Shown here: one piece after another, positions 46,288 through 55,000 of the stretch
How positions within the stretch are numbered: the first letter of the stretch is position 1
How the letters are laid out: each line of letters starts with the position of its first letter
DNA from: Floccifex porci
GTDB taxonomy: Bacteria > Bacillota_I > Bacilli_A > Erysipelotrichales > Erysipelotrichaceae
Assembly (NCBI RefSeq): GCF_009696175.1
Contig: NZ_VUMM01000008.1
Coordinates: forward strand, 1 to 64,000
Direction: 5' to 3'
Length of the DNA stretch: 64,000 bases
Program-made: the position numbers and the translations under genes
Notes under the pieces: generated by a model
What the model saw: only the letters and a program-made list of their open reading frames with translations
The model's database searches: none
What the model was told of the DNA's origin: nothing

Positions 46288-47751
46288 ATGATTGAAACGA
46301 TTAATTCTTTTTTAAATGGAATCGTATGGGGACCGATTGGTCTATGTCTGTTATTTCTTGCAGGTGTCTGGATGACAATTGTGAACAGAGGATTTCAGAT
46401 CACCCATTTTGCACACTGGATGAAACAAACCATTGGTGCCATTTTTAAAGATTCTCATGTAAGAGCTCATACCGAAAAACACGACAAACAGATCAGCCAG
46501 TTTCAAAGTCTATGTACAGCACTGGCTGCCACTATAGGAACTGGAAACATTGTAGGGGTTTCAACTGCGATTATCAGTGGAGGACCCGGTGCCATTTTCT
46601 GGATGTGGATCATGTCAATTCTGGGAATGATGACCAACTATTCAGAAAACGTTCTAGGTATTTTTTATCGTATCAAAAATAAAAAAGGAGAATGGTCTGG
46701 AGGTGCCATGTATTATCTGGTCAATGGACTGGGTGCAAAAAAAGGATGTAAGACATTGGGAAAAATACTGGCTTTATTATTCAGCTGTTTTTGTATCTTG
46801 GCTAGCTTTGGGATTGGAAACATTGCCCAGGTCAATTCCATTTCTGGAAATTTATTTTCTGCCTTTTCCATTCCAACCTATATTACAGGAATTCTCCTTG
46901 TATTCTTAACCGGAATTGTTGTCATTGGAGGAATCAAAAGAGTGGCTCTGGTAACCGAAAAACTGGTTCCATTTATGGCCGTCATTTATATATTAGGTGC
47001 ACTTGGAATTATTGCCATTCACGGAAACAGGATTCCCGCTGCTTTTCTTTCCATATTTAAAGGAGCTTTTGGTCTTTCTTCTATTAAAGGAGGAATTTTA
47101 GGCTATGGTTTAAAAAGTGCCATTGTATGGGGATTTAAAAGAGGAGCTTTTTCAAATGAAGCTGGTTTAGGATCTTCGGTCATGGTTCATTCCAGTTCCA
47201 ATGTGAAAGAACCTGTACAACAAGGTATGTGGGGAATCTTTGAAGTCTTTGCCGACACCATTGTTGTATGTACATTAACAGCTTTAGTTGTCCTGACAAG
47301 TGGATTCTTTGATTTAGAAACAGGTAAACAGATTGTAGATATTTCTGCTTCTTCCCTTGTTGGACAAGCCTTTGGAAATGTTTTCGGACCAATTGGACCG
47401 ATGTTTATTGCCATTGCGATATTGATGTTTGCCTTCTCTACTGTTTTAGGATGGTCCCATTATGGTGGTAAAAGTGTTGAATATTTATTAGGTGAAAAAG
47501 CCGTCGTATTTTATCATCTGATATTCTGTGGAATGTCCTTTTTCTCCAGCACAATGGACCTTACACTTGCCTGGGATCTGTCCGATACTTTTAATGGACT
47601 TATGATGATTCCAAACTTAATAGGAGTCCTTGCCTGTTCTGGTACCGTTATGGCTATCACAAAAAACTATACCGATCGAGTCTTTAAACAGAAAGATATC
47701 AAACCTATGTATTCTGCTTATCCAGAAATACAAAAGGAACAAGAATCCTAA
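46288..47751 (+). CDS. Alanine/glycine:cation symporter (AGCS family)
   Basis: A 487-residue, roughly ten-segment sodium symporter. Family motifs: FQSLCTALAATIGTGNIVGVSTAI near residue 70 (substrate/sodium loop), GGPGAIFWMWIMSILGMMTNYSEN near 95 and AFSNEAGLGSSVMVHSS near 290. The glycine riboswitch in front identifies glycine as the controlling ligand and probably a substrate. The ATG at 46288 has GAGGAGG upstream. The frame is open to 46039, but that part is the riboswitch and is not coding. Confidence 0.93.
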   Translation: MIETINSFLNGIVWGPIGLCLLFLAGVWMTIVNRGFQITHFAHWMKQTIGAIFKDSHVRAHTEKHDKQISQFQSLCTALAATIGTGNIVGVSTAIISGGPGAIFWMWIMSILGMMTNYSENVLGIFYRIKNKKGEWSGGAMYYLVNGLGAKKGCKTLGKILALLFSCFCILASFGIGNIAQVNSISGNLFSAFSIPTYITGILLVFLTGIVVIGGIKRVALVTEKLVPFMAVIYILGALGIIAIHGNRIPAAFLSIFKGAFGLSSIKGGILGYGLKSAIVWGFKRGAFSNEAGLGSSVMVHSSSNVKEPVQQGMWGIFEVFADTIVVCTLTALVVLTSGFFDLETGKQIVDISASSLVGQAFGNVFGPIGPMFIAIAILMFAFSTVLGWSHYGGKSVEYLLGEKAVVFYHLIFCGMSFFSSTMDLTLAWDLSDTFNGLMMIPNLIGVLACSGTVMAITKNYTDRVFKQKDIKPMYSAYPEIQKEQES

Positions 47752-47770
47752 AACACAGTTCGCTGTGTTT
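47751..47770 (+). terminator. Terminator of the glycine symporter gene
   Basis: AAACACAG and CTGTGTTT pair around a TTCG tetraloop, followed by a T run, immediately at the stop codon. Confidence 0.9.
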
Positions 47771-47876
47771 TTTATTTTCCCAAATTCTTTTATATTTAAC
47801 CCATTTTTACCAAATTCATATAAAAAACTCACAAAGTATAACACAATCATAAGATAGTTTTACGATAACTTTATCC

Positions 47877-47988
47877 TATTATAGAATCAACAAAGGGGAT
47901 AGAAAATAATAGGTAAGGCCCTTTGTTCAAAATAAATTTTTCATACTCTCTTCTCTAAAAAGAAAAAGCACTCTTCGGAGTGTTTTTT
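47877..47988 (+). ncRNA. Small RNA candidate C (family of three)
   Basis: TATTAT (47877-47882), then AGAATCAA, stem 1 AACAAAGGG/CCCTTTGTT (47889-47927) with a 21-base loop, linker, the same 20 bases TTCATACTCTCTTCTCTAAA as copy A (47940-47959), and a terminator CACTC-TTCG-GAGTG with a T run. A and C also share TTTRCGWTARCTTTAT just upstream of the -10. The terminator is shared with the convergent gene at 47990. Confidence 0.72.
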
Positions 47989-48944
47989 CATTTTATAATA
48001 TCACAATGTTCTAAAACCCAGCTTAATCCTAATATTCGATCCTGATCTTCAAAAGAAACATATACTTTATTTCCTTCCTGTTTATAGATTATTCCTTCTT
48101 TATATACGGGGTGAATCACAATACGATCCAGATAACCTTTTTCCATCTCTTCTTTTTCCAATGTAAAATAAGCATAGGCTCTTTCCCTTGAGCAATCCCA
48201 GGCATCGTATATTTTATATTCTCCATTGATTTTCTTTAAACAGGTAATATGGTTTTTTCCTGTATACAACAATACAGGTCCCTGTAAATCTTTTATTTTT
48301 TTAGAAAACTGGTAAACATTTAAAACATTCGCTAAAGGTTTATGTTTTATAAAATGATTGATTTCCAGTACTTTTTCAATGACTTCTATATGATTTAAAT
48401 GAATTCGATTCATTTTATAAGCCACTATCGCAATTTGATCCAGTGCCTCGTGCCAGTTGATATTCAAACTATGACTGATTGCTCGTATCGAACAGTCTTC
48501 GCTTAGATTTCCATTTGGATTGGGATTGGAATATTGAAAAGTAGAAGTAGATGTATTTTCATGTTTTAAAATATTATATTGATAGTCATAATGAAAATCT
48601 TTTATATACATCTCATATTCTTCAAATGGATCTAAATATTCTGGATTTATAATTCCATACAAAATTCCATGAACAAAAGCATAATAATGACTTCCTCTTT
48701 TCAGTAAAGCATATCCTTTATAATCTTTAGGATCATGAAAACTATATCCCATTTCCTTTAATAAACATTTTTTATTTTTTTCATCTTCACTGGGACCATT
48801 TCCATATTTATGTAATACATCAATATAAGAGTCAAACATTGTCTTCCATTTACAATTTTCTAATATTCCTATCGCATTTAAACATTCAAAAAAAGAACTT
48901 TCTTCTTTGATTTTTGGACAAATGGTTTTATAAATATATTTCAT
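47988..48944 (-). CDS. Putative papain-like cysteine peptidase-fold protein
   Basis: A 318-residue soluble protein without signal peptide. Near residues 146-160, NGNLSEDCSIRAISHSL resembles the active-site helix of C39/papain-fold enzymes (Cys151), followed by GKNHITCL (His232) and YDAWD (Asp247), a plausible Cys-His-Asp triad in the right order. The N-terminal 140 residues are unassigned. It may be a peptidase, amidase or deamidase; I do not recognise the family. The ATG is six bases after TAAAAT and has no ribosome site, so it may be leaderless. Single gene. Confidence 0.6.
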   Translation of the reverse strand: MKYIYKTICPKIKEESSFFECLNAIGILENCKWKTMFDSYIDVLHKYGNGPSEDEKNKKCLLKEMGYSFHDPKDYKGYALLKRGSHYYAFVHGILYGIINPEYLDPFEEYEMYIKDFHYDYQYNILKHENTSTSTFQYSNPNPNGNLSEDCSIRAISHSLNINWHEALDQIAIVAYKMNRIHLNHIEVIEKVLEINHFIKHKPLANVLNVYQFSKKIKDLQGPVLLYTGKNHITCLKKINGEYKIYDAWDCSRERAYAYFTLEKEEMEKGYLDRIVIHPVYKEGIIYKQEGNKVYVSFEDQDRILGLSWVLEHCDIIK

Positions 48945-49021
48945 ATTTAAATTTTACATCAACTATTCCATATTTCTAGCCAACTTTTCCACTTTTCTTT
49001 TATATTTTAAATTTTATTGTA

Positions 49022-49151
49022 TATTATAAGTGAAAAGAAAGAAGGACAGACCGATGTACAAATAAGATTCCTATCTATATAGAAATACCAGATATAGATA
49101 GATGAAAAGATAGAGGTATTCCATATAGATTCGAAAAGAAAGGAGAAACAG
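49022..49151 (+). other. Structured leader of mini-ORF element copy 2
   Basis: After a TATTAT -10 (49022), a three-codon ORF (ATG TAC AAA TAA, 49054) follows AAGAAGGA. Then CTATCTATAT (49071) pairs perfectly with ATATAGATAG (49092); alternatively part of it plus AATACC (84-89) pairs with GGTATT and ATATAG at 49115-49128. The two pairings exclude each other, as in attenuators and riboswitches. No downstream gene on this strand is within reach. Confidence 0.45.
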
Positions 49152-49175
49152 GTGAAAAACAAATTTATTTCATAG
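49152..49175 (+). CDS. Seven-codon mini-ORF (VKNKFIS), copy 2
   Basis: GTG-initiated, seven codons, TAG stop, AAAGGAG six bases upstream. Six of seven residues equal those of copy 1 at 6223, although synonymous and spacer bases differ. As in copy 1, the stop is exactly two bases before the terminator stem. Confidence 0.5.
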   Translation: MKNKFIS

Positions 49176-49177
49176 AA

Positions 49178-49214
49178 GGTCTCAACGTTATAATAAGAAC
49201 AGTTGGGACCTTTT
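49178..49214 (+). terminator. Terminator after mini-ORF copy 2
   Basis: GGTCTCAAC pairs with GTTGGGACC (one G-U pair), extended by inner GTT/AAC, followed by TTTT. Confidence 0.78.
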
Positions 49215-49221
49215 AATATGT

Positions 49222-49755
49222 CTATTCGGTTCTTTCAAAACCAAAATCGATCCATTTCCAGATTGTTGTTTCATCATCTGGATCGGTTAGTACCAGTTCA
49301 TGATTTCTAATCTCCCAGTTTTTAATGTTTGGCCGTAAAGAAGAAGACATCCATTTTGAATGAATGGAGTCATTTTGTATTGTGAATACATATAAGTGCT
49401 GAGAAAAATGTAAAGTATCATTTGTATCCCAGAAAGGAGAATAATCCCCATAATTGGTTCGATTCCATACCAGCATCAACAATTCTTTCACTCCATCCTG
49501 ATCAATATCATCTATTTTTATATCCGATATAAACCATTCTCGATCAAATTCATACGTTTCGTTTTCAAACTGTATGATTGCCTGTTTATTCTTTAACTGG
49601 TAGATTTCTTTTATTCCATCCTGATTCAAATCCATTGAAAGATTTATGTTTTTCCATTGAATATAGGATGGAAGAAAAAATCCACGAATATAAAGAATTG
49701 TTGCGAGTATCGCAACAATTCCAAATATTGATAGTATTTTAATAAGCGTTCGCAT
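49222..49755 (-). CDS. Membrane-anchored protein with calcium-loop repeats
   Basis: A 177-residue protein with an N-terminal membrane helix (about residues 4-24) and two DxNxDG or DxDxDG loops (DLNQDGIKEI near 41 and DIDQDGVKELL near 85), as in FG-GAP or dockerin-like calcium loops. The rest is beta-rich. The exact family is unknown. The start at 49755 lies inside the end of the DUF3160 lipoprotein gene (17-base overlap), so the two are translated together and probably both sit on the outer membrane face. Confidence 0.6.
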   Translation of the reverse strand: MRTLIKILSIFGIVAILATILYIRGFFLPSYIQWKNINLSMDLNQDGIKEIYQLKNKQAIIQFENETYEFDREWFISDIKIDDIDQDGVKELLMLVWNRTNYGDYSPFWDTNDTLHFSQHLYVFTIQNDSIHSKWMSSSLRPNIKNWEIRNHELVLTDPDDETTIWKWIDFGFERTE

Positions 49756-51832
49756 AATATGTCTGCCATTCTGGTAATTGTGGTGGATTATCATATTGAT
49801 CAAGCATTTCTCTCCACTGTTGATCAGTTAAACGATTGGAAATTGGCTGTTCAAATTCATAGAAAGAATAAACCGTTCCTGAACAGATACGAATCTGACC
49901 ATCAAAATAAACCGCAACATAAATAATGGATGGTTTTCCTGTGGCTACTTCCAAACATGTACCATTTGGATCGGTGGCAATATCACTGATCAGGGCAGAA
50001 GGATGATCCATGCTTCGATAATATTCTTTGGTTCCATCGTCCACTGTTTTTGTCCACAGATGTTCTAACTGTCCACCATAAGAACGAATCAGATCAAATT
50101 CTTCCTCACTCGGCATTTCTCCCTTTAATTCTTTTTCAGCAATAACCTGAAGCTTAGAAGCCAGATCCTGCAGATATTCCAGATATTCTTTATCTTCACT
50201 GTTTAATGCATTGTATTTTTCTAAACCGGTAATCATAGCTCCTGTCAGATTTTTGATATTTCCGAATACTTCTGGTTCGCATTCTACATATCCACGATCG
50301 TCTGGTTTTTCATCCATACCAGCTCCACCCATTTCAGCCATAACCTGTTTTGCGTACAATACACTGTCATGTTTTAATTCGGTATAGCTTCCTAAGAAAG
50401 TGGAAAGATTTTTTCTGGCCCATTGTTCACTTCTCATGAATTTTGGATATCCTTCTTCTTTAGTAACCAGTAATGGTTTTAGCGTAGCTAACCAGGCACT
50501 GTACATGCTGGAAGCCCATTGTTGATCCGTTGTCTTTTCTAAATCGGATTTTACCTTTTCCATCTGATCATCATAATTTGGATAAATGGATACACTTTCT
50601 TCTAAAATATCACTGGCAACTTCAGATCCTAAAGCACTGGCAACGTCCAAAGAAGAAGGAAGCATACGCTGATCTCCATTGGAAGATTCTTTCACATTTC
50701 GATATACCAGCTGCTGTAAAATAGAAGCATCAAAAGTAAATCTCTGACCAAGAATACGACATCCCTTTGTCGTTTCTTCTATTTCCTGATCTTCCATTAC
50801 TACCATTCCATTGATTTGTGGAGCCGGCATATTTTCTGTTGCTTCTTTATAAGCTTTCCATCCTTTATCATTATCCAGTAAAGAAGAAACAGATACATCT
50901 TTACCATACGCCTGTTCAATCACTGGATAATATTCATAATAAGTGGCATCATCGCTTTCTCCAGCAAAGAAAGATGTAATGGTATAAATTGTATCCCAGG
51001 AAGTAAATCCTACTTCATTCAGTGAAAGCATTGATAATAAAGCACTTCGATTTAAATCATCGTCACTTTGAACAAATGTCATCTGTCCATACCACATCAT
51101 CGCTTTAAAATACTGCTGCAGAATTTGTGATTCTGTATAATACCCTCGTACAGTAAACTGACTGTAATCCTGCATATATTCATATTCGTCTGTTGTAAAG
51201 ATTGGAGACAAGAAGACTCCACTGGCTTCATTGATTAAATTTACTTCTTCATATGCTCTTTGGGATATTTCTGCAGGTGCATTTCCAGTTAATGCCAAAG
51301 CCACCGCATAATAATCTACATTTCGACTGGCTGCACTTTCCCATTCACTTCCCTTTAATTCATCATATTGTTTTAAAGACGCTTCATACATATTCATAGA
51401 GAACTCTGCAATGTTCTGATATAAGGTGGATGTTTCCAGTCCTTTCTGCAGATAGGCATAATACAAATGGAAAGTATGCAGTAATGAATCAGTTGTCACA
51501 AAATTAGGAATGTATGCGTATCGATTGGATTCATACAGATCAAAAAATTCATCATTATAGGCTTTTGTCACAACAAAATAATTTTCCGATAAAGCACTTT
51601 TCCATTCCTCACTCATATAATTATAATTTTTTCCATTGATCGCATTGGAAAGATCCGCTTCCAGTTTATAATCGTCATCTACTAGTGTTTTGTAATCATA
51701 TTCTTCACTAATATTTTCCAGAAGCATAGGTCTTGTCATAGAAGTTGTCTGAGCCTGTGAACTTCCTTTGCCTGAACAGCCTGTCATCAAAGAAAGAGCC
51801 AGCACCATAGAAATGATCTTTTTTGTTTTCAT
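49739..51832 (-). CDS. DUF3160-family lipoprotein
   Basis: A 697-residue surface protein with a lipoprotein signal: hydrophobic helix and lipobox LMTGC with the lipidated Cys near residue 19. The stretch FVTTDSLLHTFHLYYAYLQK near residue 110 and the C-terminal SALISDIATDPNGTCLEVATGKPSIIYV match DUF3160 proteins, whose function is unknown. No catalytic motif recognised. It forms a two-gene operon with the calcium-loop protein. Confidence 0.83.
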   Translation of the reverse strand: MKTKKIISMVLALSLMTGCSGKGSSQAQTTSMTRPMLLENISEEYDYKTLVDDDYKLEADLSNAINGKNYNYMSEEWKSALSENYFVVTKAYNDEFFDLYESNRYAYIPNFVTTDSLLHTFHLYYAYLQKGLETSTLYQNIAEFSMNMYEASLKQYDELKGSEWESAASRNVDYYAVALALTGNAPAEISQRAYEEVNLINEASGVFLSPIFTTDEYEYMQDYSQFTVRGYYTESQILQQYFKAMMWYGQMTFVQSDDDLNRSALLSMLSLNEVGFTSWDTIYTITSFFAGESDDATYYEYYPVIEQAYGKDVSVSSLLDNDKGWKAYKEATENMPAPQINGMVVMEDQEIEETTKGCRILGQRFTFDASILQQLVYRNVKESSNGDQRMLPSSLDVASALGSEVASDILEESVSIYPNYDDQMEKVKSDLEKTTDQQWASSMYSAWLATLKPLLVTKEEGYPKFMRSEQWARKNLSTFLGSYTELKHDSVLYAKQVMAEMGGAGMDEKPDDRGYVECEPEVFGNIKNLTGAMITGLEKYNALNSEDKEYLEYLQDLASKLQVIAEKELKGEMPSEEEFDLIRSYGGQLEHLWTKTVDDGTKEYYRSMDHPSALISDIATDPNGTCLEVATGKPSIIYVAVYFDGQIRICSGTVYSFYEFEQPISNRLTDQQWREMLDQYDNPPQLPEWQTYYANAY

Positions 51833-51919
51833 ACCTCTTATATTATCTATTCTGATGATCTTAAATAGATTTCTCCTTTCTTTTATTATAAAACGAATAA
51901 GACGATCTTTCTTGTTTTT

Positions 51920-53785
51920 TTATATTTCTATTCTCTTTTTTATATATTCCTGTAACTTTTGATCCACACAATAAATATAACACCCCTTCATTCCTCGAGT
52001 CATTAAAGTTCGATACGTGTTTTTAATGATTTCATCTGCTTTTTGTCTTGCCAGACATTCATTTTCTTTTGTCAGTTTTTTTAATCCTTTTATAGACTGA
52101 TCGCTGTTTGCTCTTTTGGAAGGATCCGTTACAATATGACCCTTTTCATAACGAAGATCCAATCCAATGATCACACCTACATAATCAAATTCAAGACCTT
52201 GGGTGGTATGGATACAGCCTGCTTCATGAATGGAATCGGGATTGGTCGCAAAAGATTTTCCATTATCCAAATTCCAGCTGATGGAAAAATCACCAATCTG
52301 TATATCATGATAATCCGTATCTTTTCTAAATTTTGAAGGCCATTCCCAGCAATATCCAGCTAATATTCTAGACCTATGATTTTCTTCATTTTTCTGAATG
52401 ATTTTCTTCTGCATTTCCAAAGGATCCTCAAATACCTGAAAATCATAATCAAATTCTTTTATACTGAAATTGGCTGTCTGTCTTATTTCCAGTACATCAT
52501 CCAGCCAGGCAAGATATCCATTGGATCCATTACAGCGAAATTGTGATTTTAATTCCATATAAGTGATTTCTGACTTTTCTTTTTCCGCCCATTTTTCTAT
52601 TTCAGAAACAGAACCAATATCTGACATTGTCACTCTCTGACTTTCGTCTATAAAAAATACCGAACACATAGAACAATGAATGATTTCTTTGATCTGATTT
52701 TCTCCCTTATTATGAAACATACCGGATTTCTCATTTAAACGATGGGCTTCATCCACCAGTAAAGTATGAATCTGATTTTTTCCAATTTCTGTATAAGCAC
52801 CCGATCCTTTAAATAAATTATCCACACTGCATTTTTTGATCGTTCCTTTTAATTTTTCAGCATAAACATTTCTTGGAGCACTGTTTTTGGAAACATATTG
52901 AACAAACTGATCCAGTTGTGTCAATTTTGACAACAGTTGAATCGCAATGACACTTTTTCCTGTTCCAGGTCCACCCTGACAGATAATGGTTCTTTTTGTA
53001 TGATCTTTCTGACATCTCATTGATAATTTTATAATATTTTCATATACAACCTGTTGTTCATCGATCATTATAAATTCTTTATTTCCCTTTAACATAGAAG
53101 CAATGGAATTCTGTAAACTTTTAGAAGGCTTAATTTTTCCATGATCGATTTCATATAATATTTCTTTCTGATCCCCTGTTTTAATAAACGATTTAATAAA
53201 TGAACGTAAATCTTTGACCTGTCCTTTTGTGAAAGCTGGCGCCTGGTTTAAATATTCTTCATATTGAACATCATCTAAAGGATCTTTGTCTTTTCGAATG
53301 TAATTATGCAGGTAAGTACAAGGCTTTAATTCGATCTTTTTTTCCTGTACACTGGCATTGTAATCCATGATCAGCTGTGCATAGGACCAGGCCTGGTACG
53401 AAGGATGAACCACATCTCTTCTGGCATGCCCTGTATAAGTAGAAACCAGAGATGTATCCTCTACTTTTTCTAAATGCTGCCATTGTTTCAGTTCGATCAC
53501 AACCATTCTAGGCTGATTTTTATCATTGTATCCCGAAATCATAAAATCCACCCGCTTGGAAGTCTGGGGAATATTATATTCGATCGCAATTCCTGAATCT
53601 GAAGGAATATTTGGATCGTTTAATACTTTATACATATATTCTAAAGAATTTGACCAGGAATTGTATTCACTTTCACTGGTGTGACGTCCCATCTTTCTAT
53701 AAATCGTTTCTTTGATTTCATCCGCAATCGAATCTTCTTCTACACTTTGAATAAAATCCGTTTTGATTCCCTGATAAACTAACAT
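51920..53785 (-). CDS. DUF2075 helicase/ATPase with N-terminal PD-(D/E)XK nuclease-like domain
   Basis: A 621-residue protein. Residues 1-150 hold a restriction-endonuclease-like motif: Asp80 in KRVDFMISG and Glu98-x-Lys100 in VVIELKQW. A superfamily I-like helicase follows: Walker A GGPGTGKSVIAI near 268, Walker B LLVDEAHRL near 350, motif III-like FFIDESQRVT, and EAGCIHTTQGLEFDYVGVI near 510. The gene is single with a weak AGGGA ribosome site. The combination is typical of stand-alone DNA-handling or anti-phage proteins, but no defence genes flank it and the role is not known. Confidence 0.8.
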   Translation of the reverse strand: MLVYQGIKTDFIQSVEEDSIADEIKETIYRKMGRHTSESEYNSWSNSLEYMYKVLNDPNIPSDSGIAIEYNIPQTSKRVDFMISGYNDKNQPRMVVIELKQWQHLEKVEDTSLVSTYTGHARRDVVHPSYQAWSYAQLIMDYNASVQEKKIELKPCTYLHNYIRKDKDPLDDVQYEEYLNQAPAFTKGQVKDLRSFIKSFIKTGDQKEILYEIDHGKIKPSKSLQNSIASMLKGNKEFIMIDEQQVVYENIIKLSMRCQKDHTKRTIICQGGPGTGKSVIAIQLLSKLTQLDQFVQYVSKNSAPRNVYAEKLKGTIKKCSVDNLFKGSGAYTEIGKNQIHTLLVDEAHRLNEKSGMFHNKGENQIKEIIHCSMCSVFFIDESQRVTMSDIGSVSEIEKWAEKEKSEITYMELKSQFRCNGSNGYLAWLDDVLEIRQTANFSIKEFDYDFQVFEDPLEMQKKIIQKNEENHRSRILAGYCWEWPSKFRKDTDYHDIQIGDFSISWNLDNGKSFATNPDSIHEAGCIHTTQGLEFDYVGVIIGLDLRYEKGHIVTDPSKRANSDQSIKGLKKLTKENECLARQKADEIIKNTYRTLMTRGMKGCYIYCVDQKLQEYIKKRIEI

Positions 53786-53822
53786 ATTGTTTTCCCTTTT
53801 TTATTTATTTTATCACAAAAAA

Positions 53823-53841
53823 GCTCAGGTAGTTCCTGAGC
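53823..53841 (-). terminator. Terminator of the 2,4-diaminopentanoate-dehydrogenase-like gene
   Basis: GCTCAGG pairs with CCTGAGC around a five-base loop, then six T on the minus strand. Confidence 0.9.
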
Positions 53842-54930
53842 CTATTTAGAAGTTACATATTCATTTAAATCTTTAATACAGTATAAATTATAAGGATACT
53901 GATCGGTTGTGATATACCCTGCTGGAGCATCAATCAGTTGAGGAATACGATTGATGATCGTTCCACAAGTCAGTTCAACCGTTGCCGGTTTATTACAGAT
54001 CAAAGTGGAATCCGGTTCTCCTTGCAGTGTCCATTGATTGATATCGTATTCATCTTTCGAATAGACTTTTCCCACACAAGCCGTTTCTAAAGTAATTCCT
54101 TCTTCTGTAGTCGTTGTCACAATCGCTTTCATTCCCGTTGCCTGTCCAGCTGGAATCACTCTTCCTAAAGTGGAAGAATATAAATCTTCTGGATACGTTG
54201 TTGGAATGCATTTCTGTGTTTGGGAAACAATATGAAGTCCCAATTTACTTGCCAGCCAGCCATTCTGATTCCACATGTAAGAAGGAACATATTCTCCACT
54301 TTCCACAATGGCTTTCATCTGGTCATGATCATAATCATTATACGCTCCAATTGTCTTATTGAATTCTTCAATGCTTAATCCAGCTCCATGTCCCTGTGCC
54401 AAAGCAATACCATAATCCTCTACATTATACCAGGATTCTCCAATGATCTTATTGACTGTATATTGAGAACCCATATAATTAGTAACCATTGTTCCCCAAT
54501 ACAAATCACAGTAACCAACACCAGTTAAAGTACAATTTCCTTCTTTTGCCAAAGCATCCAGTTTCTTAGTCAGATCTGGAGAAGAATTCCAAGGATATAA
54601 GGCTTCTTCACAAGTGGTGATCGCATTGACACCATTTTTCGCACAGATCGTAAAAATATCTTCCAGTTCCGCTACCGTTGAACGCGTTGCGATAATACAT
54701 ACATCTGGTTTTAGATCCGCAATCATTTTTTCCGCTTCACTGGCAGCACTAACCTTAATTCCTGTTTCTGGATATCCATCTCCTACAATATCCGCTGCAT
54801 CTTTTCCAATTACCGCTGGATTCATATCAAATGCACCCAGTAAAACAGCTCCTTTACCAATCGCATAACGAATCAGATATTTCGCCATTTTCCCACAACC
54901 ATATTGTACAAACGTAATTTTTCTTTCCAT
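53842..54930 (-). CDS. 2,4-diaminopentanoate dehydrogenase-like oxidoreductase (DapB-type NAD(P) fold)
   Basis: A 362-residue enzyme with an N-terminal Rossmann fold (VQYGCGKMAKYLIRYA near residues 7-23, then GAFDMNP) of the dihydrodipicolinate reductase family. The ITTCEEALYPW and GTGVGY-like TLTGVGYCDLYWG stretches are as in 2,4-diaminopentanoate dehydrogenase (Ord) of ornithine fermentation. The other ornithine-fermentation genes (oraE/S, ortA/B) are absent, so it may act on another amino acid. Ribosome site AAAGGAG. The promoter has a 19-base spacer and the gene upstream encodes a MerR protein. Confidence 0.75.
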   Translation of the reverse strand: MERKITFVQYGCGKMAKYLIRYAIGKGAVLLGAFDMNPAVIGKDAADIVGDGYPETGIKVSAASEAEKMIADLKPDVCIIATRSTVAELEDIFTICAKNGVNAITTCEEALYPWNSSPDLTKKLDALAKEGNCTLTGVGYCDLYWGTMVTNYMGSQYTVNKIIGESWYNVEDYGIALAQGHGAGLSIEEFNKTIGAYNDYDHDQMKAIVESGEYVPSYMWNQNGWLASKLGLHIVSQTQKCIPTTYPEDLYSSTLGRVIPAGQATGMKAIVTTTTEEGITLETACVGKVYSKDEYDINQWTLQGEPDSTLICNKPATVELTCGTIINRIPQLIDAPAGYITTDQYPYNLYCIKDLNEYVTSK

Positions 54931-54968
54931 TTTTATAAATCTCCTTTCCTTTTTTTCTTATTATTATT

Positions 54969-54999
54969 ATTGTAATGTCTAATCCAGCAAGAGTGTCAA
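54969..54999 (-). promoter_or_regulatory. MerR-type promoter (19-base spacer) of the dehydrogenase gene
   Basis: On the minus strand TTGACA, 19 bases and TACAAT. The -35 box begins two bases after the end of the MerR gene. Start and spacer length match the promoter at 39786-39816 (both begin TTGACACTC). Confidence 0.65.
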
Positions 55000-55000
55000 G

